From positions 7,297,501 through 7,361,500 of the forward strand of contig NC_092335.1 of assembly GCF_046630445.1 (NCBI RefSeq): a stretch of 64,000 nucleotides of DNA, in the 5' to 3' direction. This document shows, piece by piece, positions 56,301 through 64,000 of this stretch. Every line of letters begins with the position of its first letter. Position 1 is the stretch's first letter. The position numbers were made by a program, and so were the translations under genes. A model generated the notes under the pieces. It saw only the letters and a list, made by a program, of their open reading frames with translations. It made no database searches and was not told where the DNA came from. The DNA comes from Rutidosis leptorrhynchoides. Taxonomy: Eukaryota; Streptophyta; Magnoliopsida; Asterales; Asteraceae.

Positions 56301-57767
56301 TGAGTTGCTCTTCTCCCCATAAATCATTAATGACGTTTCATCCTTACGAGGGATGCGGATTGCTTTCTCAGCGCAAACAACTTCCGCTCTTGTTTTGGAC
56401 ATCCAGTCCATGCCAACGATTACATCAAAACTTCCTAATTCTACGGGTATCAAATCAATTTTGAAGGTTTCACCAGCGAGATTCATTTCGCAACCATGGC
56501 AAATTTTATCGGCTTTTATCAGTTTACCATTAGCTAATTCAATAGTATATTTATCGTCTAGAGGTAATGATGCACATTTTAGTTTAAAACTAAAGTCTTT
56601 ACACATATAACTTCTATCAGCACCCGTATCAAACATAATAGAAGCTAGTTGATTATTAACGGTAAACGTACCCGTGACAAGATTAGGATCCTCACGTGCT
56701 TTACTGGCACTAACATTAAATGCCCTCCCACGCGCGGGTTCTTTGTTCTTCTCCTTATCAGGGCATTGATTTATAAAGTGACCAGACTTCCCGCATCCAA
56801 AACATTTCTTGACATCGGTCAGTTTTGTCTTTACTTCAGAAACGGTGGCATAACAATCTTTCGCCACATGTCCTTTCTTGTTGCACTTATCACAGACCAC
56901 TTGGCAATAGCCTGCATGATGTGTGTAACATCTTTTGCAGAACGGATGAGGTCCCTTATAGTTTGGACTTGCAGTTGCCCCATCTTGTTTACCTTTAAAA
57001 GTTTCTTGTTTCTTCAGATGAGTACTTTTGCCCTTATAGTCTTCCCATTTCCTCTTTCCTTCAGTTGTCTTGACTTCGGTAATTGGTGCCTTAATCGAAC
57101 TCTCTGTGATCTGGTCCATGAGTTGGTGTGCCATTGTCATGGCTTCCTGCATCGTATTCGGTTTGGACGATGTAACATTTCCTTTGATATTGATCGATAA
57201 ACCGTCAATATACATTTCTATCTTTCGTTTCTCATTTGGCACCAATTCGGGACACAACAAGGCTAGTTCCATGAAACGCTTTTCATAGTTATTGAGATTC
57301 GCGCCGATAACCTTCAGATTACGTAACTCAGATTCCATTTTTCTGATCTCGTTTCGAGGACAGTACTCCTCGATTAGCATCTTTTTCAGTTCTTCCCAAG
57401 AGATATCATATGCCGTATCTATTCCTTCTGCTTTAGCATAATTGTTCCACCAAGTAAGTGCACCATCTTGCAACGTGCACGAAGCATACTTTGACTTGTC
57501 TCCGTTCGCACAATTACTGATTTTGAAAACGGACTCCATCTTTTCAAACCATCGGGTTAGACCGACGGGTCCCTCAGTTCCACTAAACGTCTGTGGTTTG
57601 CATCCTTGAAAAGTTTTGTATGAGCATCCGTTTCGTGAATTTGTGTTTACGGCTGCTGCTTTAGCTGCTGCTTCGGCTGTTGCTTTTGCTGCTTCGGTTG
57701 CAGCAATTCTTTCATTCACACGTTTCTCGACTAGTTGCTCAAACTCAGCATCCGACATTTGAGACAT
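53304..57767 (-). CDS. Tekay gag-pol polyprotein (1487 aa, intact)
   Basis: A single frame encodes gag (retrotransposon gag domain about 55-200), a Cys/His-rich CKRC..HH..C segment, two CCHC knuckles ([28 protein letters not shown]), aspartic protease ([10 protein letters not shown]), reverse transcriptase (FIDDILIYS active site), RNase H ([17 protein letters not shown]), integrase with an HHCC zinc finger (ending CLTCAKVK) and catalytic DDE ([20 protein letters not shown]), and a chromodomain-like C-terminus ([29 protein letters not shown]). Protease-RT-RNase H-integrase order is Ty3/gypsy; the tail is as in chromoviruses of the Tekay/Del type. No stop or frameshift is seen. The last codons cross the polypurine tract, and TAA (53306-53304) touches the LTR. 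Confidence 0.97.
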   Translation of the reverse strand: MSQMSDAEFEQLVEKRVNERIAATEAAKATAEAAAKAAAVNTNSRNGCSYKTFQGCKPQTFSGTEGPVGLTRWFEKMESVFKISNCANGDKSKYASCTLQDGALTWWNNYAKAEGIDTAYDISWEELKKMLIEEYCPRNEIRKMESELRNLKVIGANLNNYEKRFMELALLCPELVPNEKRKIEMYIDGLSINIKGNVTSSKPNTMQEAMTMAHQLMDQITESSIKAPITEVKTTEGKRKWEDYKGKSTHLKKQETFKGKQDGATASPNYKGPHPFCKRCYTHHAGYCQVVCDKCNKKGHVAKDCYATVSEVKTKLTDVKKCFGCGKSGHFINQCPDKEKNKEPARGRAFNVSASKAREDPNLVTGTFTVNNQLASIMFDTGADRSYMCKDFSFKLKCASLPLDDKYTIELANGKLIKADKICHGCEMNLAGETFKIDLIPVELGSFDVIVGMDWMSKTRAEVVCAEKAIRIPRKDETSLMIYGEKSNSKLNFISCMKAQKLIRKGCYAILAHVKKIDTEERSINDMPVVREYPGVFPEELPGLPPHRCVEFQIDLIPGAAPVARSPYRLAPSEMQELHDQLQELSDRGFIRPSFSPWGAPILFVKKKDGSMRMCIDYRELNKLTIKNRYPLPRIDDLFDQLQGSSVYSKIDLRSGYHQLRVKEEDVPKTAFRTRYGHYEFLVMPFGLTNAPAVFMDLMNRICRPYLDKFVIVFIDDILIYSKNKEEHEQHLRLVLEILKKEELYAKFSKCDFWLQEVQFLGHVVSKHGIKVDPTKIEAISKWETPKTPTQIRQFLGLAGYYRRFIQDFSRIAKPLTALTQKGKKYDWSTEQESSFQLLKKKLTSAPILSLPEGNDDFVIYCDASRQGLGCVLMQRTKVIAYASRQLKIHEKNYTTHDLELGAVVFALKIWRHYLYGTKCTVYTDHKSLQHIFDQKQLNMRQRRWVELLNDYDCEIRYHPGKANVVADALSRKERVKPLRVRALNITIRTDLTKQIQAAQLETLKEENEKGEMSRGLEKQLEVKADGTLYFADRIWVPKHGNLRQLVLDEAHKTRYSIHPGNGKMYHDLKKFYWWPNMKTEIATYVSKCLTCAKVKAEHQKPSGLLQQPEIPQWKWERITMDFITKLPRTASSHDTIWVIVDRLTKSAHFLPIKETDSMEKLARLYLKEVVSRHGVPISIISDRDTRFTSRFWQSLQKALGTRLDMSTAYHPQTDGQSERTIQTLEDMLRACVIDFGTSWDRHLPLAEFSYNNSYHTSINAAPFEALYGRKCRSPICWSEVGERQLTGPEIIQETTEKIIQIQQRLKTAMSRQKSYADVRRKPLEFQVGDNVMLKVSPWKGVVRFGKRGKLSPRYVGPFEITERIGAVAYRLKLPQELSSVHDTFHVSNLKKCLAEEDVIIPLDEIRINDKLHFIEEPVEIMDREVKQLKQSKIPIVRVRWNARRGPEFTWEREDQMKQKYPHLFTDIAHETGTTQNFGTKFSLTGR

Positions 57768-57917
57768 GTTTCTTCAAAAAACACAACAGATATAATTTAA
57801 TCATATAGAATATTATAGGTAAAATGAGTTGTCAATAGTTAATCGTAGCATATTAATAATATGAACCGATTATTATAAAAGCCTTTTCTTCTTATTAGCA
57901 TTTTATAATTATTTCTA

Positions 57918-57932
57918 GGGTATTACCTACCC
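57918..57932 (-). promoter_or_regulatory. Internal hairpin with polypurine core (autonomous Tekay)
   Basis: The - strand reads GGGTAGGTAATACCC, preceded by TTAAC. It lies about 150 bases before the gag ATG and after ORF0. Same core and stem as in N1, N2 and N3. Confidence 0.5.
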
Positions 57933-58215
57933 GTTAAGTTCATACATAATAGCTAGTACAAGGAATTAACTACTAAAATCCTAATAATATTCCACTATGA
58001 AAAATTATAGCGAGTTACTACATTATTATGTAATAATAATAATAAGAAGTAGTAATAATACAAATAATCATTCCATGCATTTATTATTAATAAACCAAAA
58101 TAATACAATACCATACAATACTGATATTTTACATATGCTTATTTTACATAACAAGATAGAGTAGCACACATAAGCAATAAAATAGCGCATGGAAGATTTA
58201 TGGTTGCGAGGTCGT

Positions 58216-58902
58216 TTATTCAGAACTATCAGAAACTTCTTCCCATTTGGTTCTCTCTGCCAATTGTTTGTGTGCACATGGTCCGACAGACATTCTGGCA
58301 GTGTATTTTATTTTTAGTTGGGGTTTTGAGGTACCCGTTGCCTCAGTGGGTTTAATACAATATGGGTGGTTACGGATCGAATGGTCCTGTTCTTTTTTAA
58401 TAATTAAGGACATTTTATTATTGTGGTTGTTTTTATTATCTATAGCAAGTTGGAATTTCTCCTTAGTGATCTCTTTTATTTCATTAGCGAAATCCTCCTC
58501 CTTACTGATCTCGTCTGATGACGAACTGTCTGAGTCATGTGTAGGAGAATATGATGACGAACTGCAAGAATATGTACCGGTGGTCATGAACCGAAATCTG
58601 CCAGGCGTAATCGGCACAACCCGCCCGTCGGCGGTATATCTGGACCAATGTCCATATTTGTTTAGAAATGGACGATCCTCGTTTACTCCAGGGATCATGG
58701 GTCCATGCCAACGATACTGTGGCTCCGGAAAACTAAAGCTGGGTGGAGCTGGAACCACCTCTGGGTTTACCGGGAGTTGAGATTCCCCGGCTAACACAAT
58801 TTCTTCTTTAATAGGTATTGGAACGCCCTTTTCAGTTGTGGATAGAATAGATTCAGTGTCCGATTCCGAGTCGTACAAAATGATAGGATTAGAGGAAGTC
58901 AT
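58216..58902 (-). CDS. Tekay ORF0 upstream of gag (228 aa, unknown function)
   Basis: This uninterrupted frame lies about 180 bases after the PBS and 448 bases before gag, on the same strand. The N-terminus is acidic and Ser-rich (DSESDTES). A Pro/Trp/Tyr segment (about 55-105) contains RWHGPMIPG and YGHWSRYTADG. A Ser/Asp run (CSSSSYSPTHDSDSSSSDE) precedes a charged helical stretch (about 130-170), and the end is again acidic (VSDSSE). I recognise no family. Relics of a differently sequenced ORF with a similar Ser/Asp-rich start lie in the same place in the non-autonomous elements. It could act in RNA binding, nuclear import or silencing evasion; none of these is shown by sequence. Confidence 0.7.
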   Translation of the reverse strand: MTSSNPIILYDSESDTESILSTTEKGVPIPIKEEIVLAGESQLPVNPEVVPAPPSFSFPEPQYRWHGPMIPGVNEDRPFLNKYGHWSRYTADGRVVPITPGRFRFMTTGTYSCSSSSYSPTHDSDSSSSDEISKEEDFANEIKEITKEKFQLAIDNKNNHNNKMSLIIKKEQDHSIRNHPYCIKPTEATGTSKPQLKIKYTARMSVGPCAHKQLAERTKWEEVSDSSE

Positions 58903-59083
58903 CTATCACATAATTGAAACAACAATTACGTTAGCATATAAATATATCACATATAATGTTTTTGACCAAATAATAAGCAAAAATCAGTAAAAACAGATAT
59001 GGTCATAGTCCAGACTCACTAATGCATCCTAACAATTACCAGTTAAACACACTAATGTAATTTCTAGTTCCCTATGACCTCAA

Positions 59084-59095
59084 GCTCGGATACCA
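59084..59095 (-). promoter_or_regulatory. Tekay primer binding site
   Basis: The - strand reads TGGTATCCGAGC, one mismatch from the usual tRNA-iMet site, two bases inside the 5' LTR. Confidence 0.88.
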
Positions 59096-59097
59096 AC

Positions 59098-60618
59098 TGT
59101 AACGACCCGTCAAAATCGCTATTGACGCGGCACGTTAATCATTGATTCCACAGTGAGGTTTTGACCTCTATATGATACGTTTTGATAAAATATTGCATTC
59201 ATTAAAATAAGTGACTTTCTAAACATAGAAAGTTATAAACATGTGGGCAAGTGCTTAGGTATAAGCAAAACCCCGAAATACATAAGTCTTTAATTTACAG
59301 GTTGACATCACAGTCCAATTATTTATTACACAACGCAGTTTTATTTTGAATGCAATAAACTTTGTACAAAGCATGAGAGACTCCATGCAGGCAACAAGCA
59401 CATCACAGCGGAAGCATTCTAAGGACCTGAGAATAAAACATGCTAAAAAGTCAACACGAATGTTGGTGAGTTATAGGTTTAATTGCTCGAGTCATAAACA
59501 TATATAAAGATAGACCACAAGATTTCATCAAAAGTTTATCAATAGATTCTACGTAACAGAGCACCCTGGTAACTAAACTTAACGCTATAGTGATAATTAC
59601 CCCATTCGTTTTAATACACGCAAACCAACGTGTCTTAAACTCAAATAACATACGTCCGTTAAAAGGCTAGCGCTCTAGCTCGGACGGGGATGTCAAGCCC
59701 TATGGATCCATATACAATTATTCGCGCCCACCAGTCCATATCCTATGTACTGGCAGCTACTAGTTACCAAAGCTAAGGGATTTTCGGTTTAACTCAGTGT
59801 AGAATTTTGTATGTACTTGTGTCTTATTGCGTTTAAAATAAATTGCATGTATTCTCAGCCCAAAAATATTTAAAGTATTTAAAAAGGGAGACTATAACTC
59901 ACAGTTCAATATTGCGATTCAATATTGTAGGCAAATTGCGTAGACGTAATGATGGTAGACGACTGTATGGTTGGCCTTGGATTCAAGAACAATACCCCGA
60001 ATAATACCTAATATTTCCTTAGCTTAAAGCGGTTTGAAACCCGAATTAAAACACCCTCGTATATAACTTATTATTATTAAACTTAAATTTAAAATTATAA
60101 TTATAATATAAATAAAAATATTGAGAGTTTAATTTGAAAAAAATTCGTCGAACGAACTGCGTATTTATATTACTTTTCGATTTACTGTAGCTCATGCGAT
60201 CGCATGAGTTTTCAGTGTTTTTGCCATGCGATCGCATGGCCGCCTTTTCCGTTTTTGTTTGCTAGTTCGTCGACATCAAATAGTGTTTACTGTAGCAAAT
60301 AGTGTTACTGTAGCAAATAGTGTTTTACTGTAGCAAATAGTGTTTTACTGTAGCAAATAGTGTTTTACTGTAGCAAATCACTGTAGCAAACTCGTTTTCA
60401 CTGTAGCACTGTAGCAAAATACGGTTTCACTGTAGCAAATAGTGTTTTACTGTAGCAAATTCATTTTTACTGTAGCAATTAATGTTTTACTGTAGGAAAG
60501 TCGTTTTTACTTGTACATCTTATAATATATATATATACATACATATATGTATATTTACATAATATTAAATCATAAAGAGAATTGGTTTAAATTAGTAGAA
60601 ATTTTTCGGGTCATCACA
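59098..60618 (-). mobile_element. Tekay 5' LTR (1521 bp)
   Basis: Identical by eye to 50215-51735. Carries the same palindromes, tandem ACTGTAGCAAA repeats and (TA) tract, and is followed by TCGGG. Confidence 0.95.
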
Positions 60619-61843
60619 TCGGGCTATTATTCATACACGTTGTTTTTTTAATATTATGTTTTCCCTTAGTGTTCGTTCTGGCCTTCCGCTGCAAAGCGCG
60701 GGGCTCATTTACTAGTTTAGTTACACTTGCCGTAACACTTACGCATGTGTAGTAACAAATGTGGGTTAAAATTGTTTAGTTACTTGTAACCTTCTATTTG
60801 GCATATATGTTTATCACAATGAAGTTCTATAAATATCAAATCATGATAGGAAAAGAGTTTATACACCATTAAATTAAATTTATGAACGTTTTATTTAGTT
60901 TAAATTGAGATTTAGTACAATGTGAGAACATTTTTTCAAAAAATGGCACAAAATATTGAAGTTTAAGAGAAAATATGATTGTGTGATCGTCACTTTCACA
61001 TTTCTGAGAGCCTTGTGGGACCTAGCTTGACTTTGTAATTAAATTACTGTAATGTAATACGTAGTATGAGTGTATATGGTTGGTTCTGAAAGAAGTTGGA
61101 CAAGGATCGTAGCCAATCATTTACAAATGTTCGAGTTAAACGAATCTTTCATCAGCATAAAAATGTCAACTGCCACTTGTTGCACACATGAACGTGTTAA
61201 AAGTCGTCTTTATTTGTTAGCTTCTCCGGCCCAATTTAATTGGGAAGGTGATATTTTTATCATGATTTTCGATAGATTTACATGAGTTCTATCGCTTAAA
61301 CTTCACAAGTAGTATATATTTTTGAGTGGTTAGAAAAAATCGTCAGAAATGATCAAATTATAACATGATTATGTCGTGTACATTTGAATAAAAATATTCC
61401 ACTTTCTAAGGTTGCCCGAATACAAAAACCTTATCTGTTTATACATATGTTCATGCACACACTATCAATATATAGCTATACATGTCTCCATTGAAAATTT
61501 TTACAAGGTCACCTAGTTGTTTTTGGATAAAATTTATGGACGGTGATATATCTAAACTAATATTTGATAGATCCACCCATATTTGATGTCTTCTTCCAAA
61601 AATACCCTCTAATAAATTAGCAATAAAAATTGTGCAACACATAATTTAAGGGTATATTAGCCAATTTAAGTGGATCTATCAAAATGAAGTTTGGAAATAT
61701 CAATTCCTAAAATTTATATACATCCATTTATTTTATTTCTTTAAAGTTTGTGTATATGCCTTCAATTTTTGAAATTTAGACGATAATTGCTGAAGTAAGT
61801 AACGAACATATGATCGATGCTTCTGAAATATAAATGCTATATG
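60619..61843. repeat. Duplicated flank (copy of 51736-52960)
   Basis: 1225 bp identical by eye to the segment after the solo LTR. It begins with the Helitron end CTAGT (60722-60726); the rest has no recognised gene. Short frames at 61070-61285 and 61451-61642 recur exactly in the other copy and lack known domains. After 61843 the two copies diverge. Confidence 0.92.
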
Positions 61844-62079
61844 TTAACTTTTGGTTGTATACACTTACGGCAAACTATGAATTTTTGTTGTATAAACAGT
61901 CAAAAATTATACTGTAACTTTTAATCGTACAAATTAAAAAACTATTTTTGATTATATAAGGTAGACGAGCTGGTATAAATATGAATATATATTTAATAAT
62001 CCGATTAATCTCATAAGTTCGATGAATGAATTGAAATAATTAATATGTATATGTACATTAATTAAATAAAAAAAATCAA

Positions 62080-62870
62080 AGTTAGGTGATCCCGGGCTAT
62101 TCATAGTGCCCTGTAGGATTGATGATTCTGAAATTTTTAGGTGTTTAACTGATTCATGTGCGAGTATCAATCTTATGCCTTTGTCTGTTTATTCACGTTT
62201 GGGTTTAAATGAACTTAAGTCGACTAATACAGGAGTTGGATTGATTAACCAGTTGATTAGTAAACTCATAGAAATTGCTGAAAATTTGGTGGTTAAGATA
62301 CGTGAATTGGAGTTCCCAGCTGACTTTGTGGTTGTTGATATGCCAGAGGATAAGGTTGTACCAATTGTTTTAGGCAGACCATTTTCAGCAACTGCATGTG
62401 CATTAACTGACTGGAGAACTGGTAAATTAATTTTGAGAGATAGAGGTAAAACTTTGAGTTTTCAGACAAAGTTTAGTGCTAAACCACCACCCACACCTGT
62501 TGATTATGTGAATGTGCTTACTAGTGTTAAAACTAATAATGAAAAAAATGGGACTAGTAAAAAGCCTAAGTGTGGGGGTGGGGTTGTTAAAGAAAAAACC
62601 GTAGTTAAACCGTCCGATGATAGTGTTGTTGATAGGTCTATGAGAAGGTTATTCGGACGGGTTAAGAAGGTTATGAGTGAGAAAGATGAGCTTGTTAGAA
62701 TCCGGTTAGTTTCTAATTTATCGAAAAAAGAGAAAGAAAAGTTAAGGGAATTGACTAGGGAGTCAAGAGCTGCTGATGATTGGTTGATGAATATGATTGG
62801 TGATGGTAGTTTCAGTGGTGGTTCCTATGGTTTGAAGGATGAGGGAACCCACCATCCAGGCATCAGTTAA
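62080..62870 (+). pseudogene. Athila-like Ty3/gypsy protease-region relic
   Basis: The open frame (about 62085-62870) has no suitable ATG. It begins in the middle of a domain with VPCRIDDSEI and continues LTDSCASINLMPLSVYSRLGL, VVDMPEDKVVPIVLGRPF and LTDWRTGKL. This is the retropepsin-like region of Athila/Tat-type elements. The catalytic motif reads DSCAS where family members usually have D-x-GAS, so activity is doubtful. A basic Lys/Arg/Glu-rich segment follows (RRLFGRVKKV). No RT or integrase is seen before the window ends. A purine-rich GTGAGGGGAGAGAT at 63221-63234 could be its polypurine tract. Confidence 0.75.
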
Positions 62871-63606
62871 GAAGAGGTGGAGTCTAGTGCAAGACTCGTT
62901 AATAAACTTGCACAATGTATATCTTTCTATAATTTGTATATTAAGTGTGTTTTAAAACTAAAAACCTTAAAAATTTGAAAAACCCAAAAATCCAAAAATA
63001 TTTTTCTTTTTGTGTTTTGTTCTTGTTTAATCATTGCAGGTACTATAGAAATGTGATGACAATCAAGGAATGGCTGTCAGTGCAGGCCGCCTGTCACTTC
63101 GTTTCACGATTATGTTGCTCTACATCCAGTTATGTTTTTCCCATTCACTCTATTGTTCTCTCGAATTTATATTTAATTTATCTGATTTTATGTAAATGAG
63201 GGTATTACATGATCTTAAGTGTGAGGGGAGAGATATAAATTCTCGTGGATGTAGTACACTTGGCTTGGAGTCTTATTTTTGACTAAATTGTTGAAAAATT
63301 GTGAATTTTTTAAGATTTTTGACTCATTGTGTAGTTGTTTTATTGGGCAAATGTTATCACTATTGTAAGTTAAATTGTGCAGGTACCTTAATGATTTTGG
63401 TGTTTTTGGCGTTCTGTATTTTCTTTTGCGTGAATGTGTGTGCGTAATAAAGAAGCAAAGTCTTCTGGGGAAATTGTAGGATGATTCAAGTCCATCCATT
63501 AAGGAAGTTGAGTCTTCTGAATGCCGTTTCACTTGGTGTGAGAGACTTACTAATCCACATCATTTCATACTGACATTGGTTAATGCATCATTTCACGATG
63601 TGTTAC
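62871..63606. other. Sequence after the Athila-like relic
   Basis: Probably the rest of the same element. It holds the purine tract near 63217-63234 and no supported coding region. Confidence 0.4.
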
Positions 63607-64000
63607 TGTTGGTCCCTTGATAACAACAGGAGTATTGTAGGGGGGGGGGGGGGTGAATACAATTTCTTTTAATTAACTTAACAGTTAAACACGATTGTAT
63701 TCAAGCATGTAAATTAAATAGAGTCACAGGTAATTTTCAACGGTTATTCTTTATTGATTAAATCACAAAGAATCACAACTATCCTTGACGGAATGATAGT
63801 TGGTTGATACAGATTACCTAGAATATAGCTAAGAGGTAAACTAAAAGCTATTACACGTTTTTGACTCTAAATAAATAAACTCACACCACTAGTTGTTACA
63901 ATAGTGGATACAACAATTTATAGTAGTCCTATTAATCGTGTAATGGTTCTATTGTCCACTGGTACATAGGATGTCTGTACTTGTGGGGACAACTGCATCA
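63607..64000 (+). mobile_element. Possible copia-type LTR start, cut by window end
   Basis: From TGTTGGTCCC (63607) the sequence resembles Asteraceae copia LTRs as I recall them, with a 14-G run (63640-63653) and GTGAATACAATT after it. No partner LTR or PBS is in the window. Confidence 0.35.

Larger units (their letters stand above)
52961..60618 (-). mobile_element. Autonomous Ty3/gypsy Tekay-type element (3' LTR truncated)
   Basis: Order on the - strand: 5' LTR (60618-59098), PBS, leader, ORF0 (58902-58216), hairpin (57932-57918), gag-pol (57767-53304), 3' LTR remnant (53303-52961). The remnant is the LTR's last 343 bp in plus view and is identical to the matching part of the other LTRs. 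The right flank is TCGGG (60619-60623), identical to the target duplication of the solo LTR at 50215. Intact coding and identical LTR sequence indicate a very young element. Its left end has been rearranged. Confidence 0.93.

Noticed and set aside
53829..57288. Plus-strand ORFs across the gag-pol region
   Set aside because: Antisense shadows of the intact polyprotein gene.
58247..58780. 177-residue plus-strand ORF opposite ORF0
   Set aside because: The - strand frame is in line with gag-pol and spans the region fully; the plus frame has no supporting feature.

Overview
The window is nuclear DNA from a flowering plant. It is AT-rich, with long (TA)n and (ATT)n microsatellites, and it holds one spliced host gene in a sea of nested transposable elements. 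The retrotransposon families (Ty3/gypsy elements of the Tekay/Del chromovirus type with ends such as TGTAACGACCCG and TGTGACGACCCG, Asteraceae-style Helitron ends, an Athila-like relic) suggest an Asteraceae genome. That is an inference from general resemblance; no database was searched.

Left part (1-27481): four related Tekay-type retroelements without gag-pol, nested in one another. N1 (+ strand) runs from inside its 5' LTR (1-1488) through a 4.15 kb internal region to a 3.97 kb 3' LTR (5641-9608). It abuts N3, a truncated copy of the internal region in the opposite orientation (9609-12342). Next comes a Helitron-like sequence (about 12343-13222 and 27353-27481), split by a solo Tekay LTR (13223-13774 and 24150-27347), itself split by N2, a complete non-autonomous element on the - strand (13775-24149) with near-identical 3.4 kb LTRs and a perfect GAAGT target duplication.

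Middle (27482-42200): LINE relics, a tandem Ty1/copia array (LTR-internal-LTR-internal-LTR, 29120-38405, flanked by CGTGC) with broken gag-pol genes, an LTR remnant, and a 1.66 kb Mutator-like foldback element (39141-40796) with a perfect 9-bp target duplication.

Host gene (42209-46698, - strand): seven exons that join in frame with GT-AG introns to encode a 621-residue plant U-box protein kinase (USP, Ser/Thr kinase, U-box). The long coiled coil usual between USP and kinase in this family is not found. A TRIM element sits in intron 5, a Helitron in intron 3, and a related Helitron just upstream.

Right part (47800-64000): a CACTA terminus and a tRNA-derived SINE, a second Helitron family end, and an intact Tekay element on the - strand (52961-60618). 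This element has an uninterrupted 1487-residue gag-pol and an extra 228-residue ORF upstream of gag (ORF0). A solo LTR plus 1.2 kb of flank (50215-52960) duplicates exactly the element's right LTR plus flank (59098-61843). An Athila-like protease relic and a probable LTR start close the window.

The strongest theme is an autonomous Tekay element next to non-autonomous relatives. They share the primer binding site, a leader, ORF0 position, a hairpin carrying a copy of the polypurine-tract core, and the 3' polypurine junction, but the relatives have replaced gag-pol with other DNA that includes a small decayed coding region.
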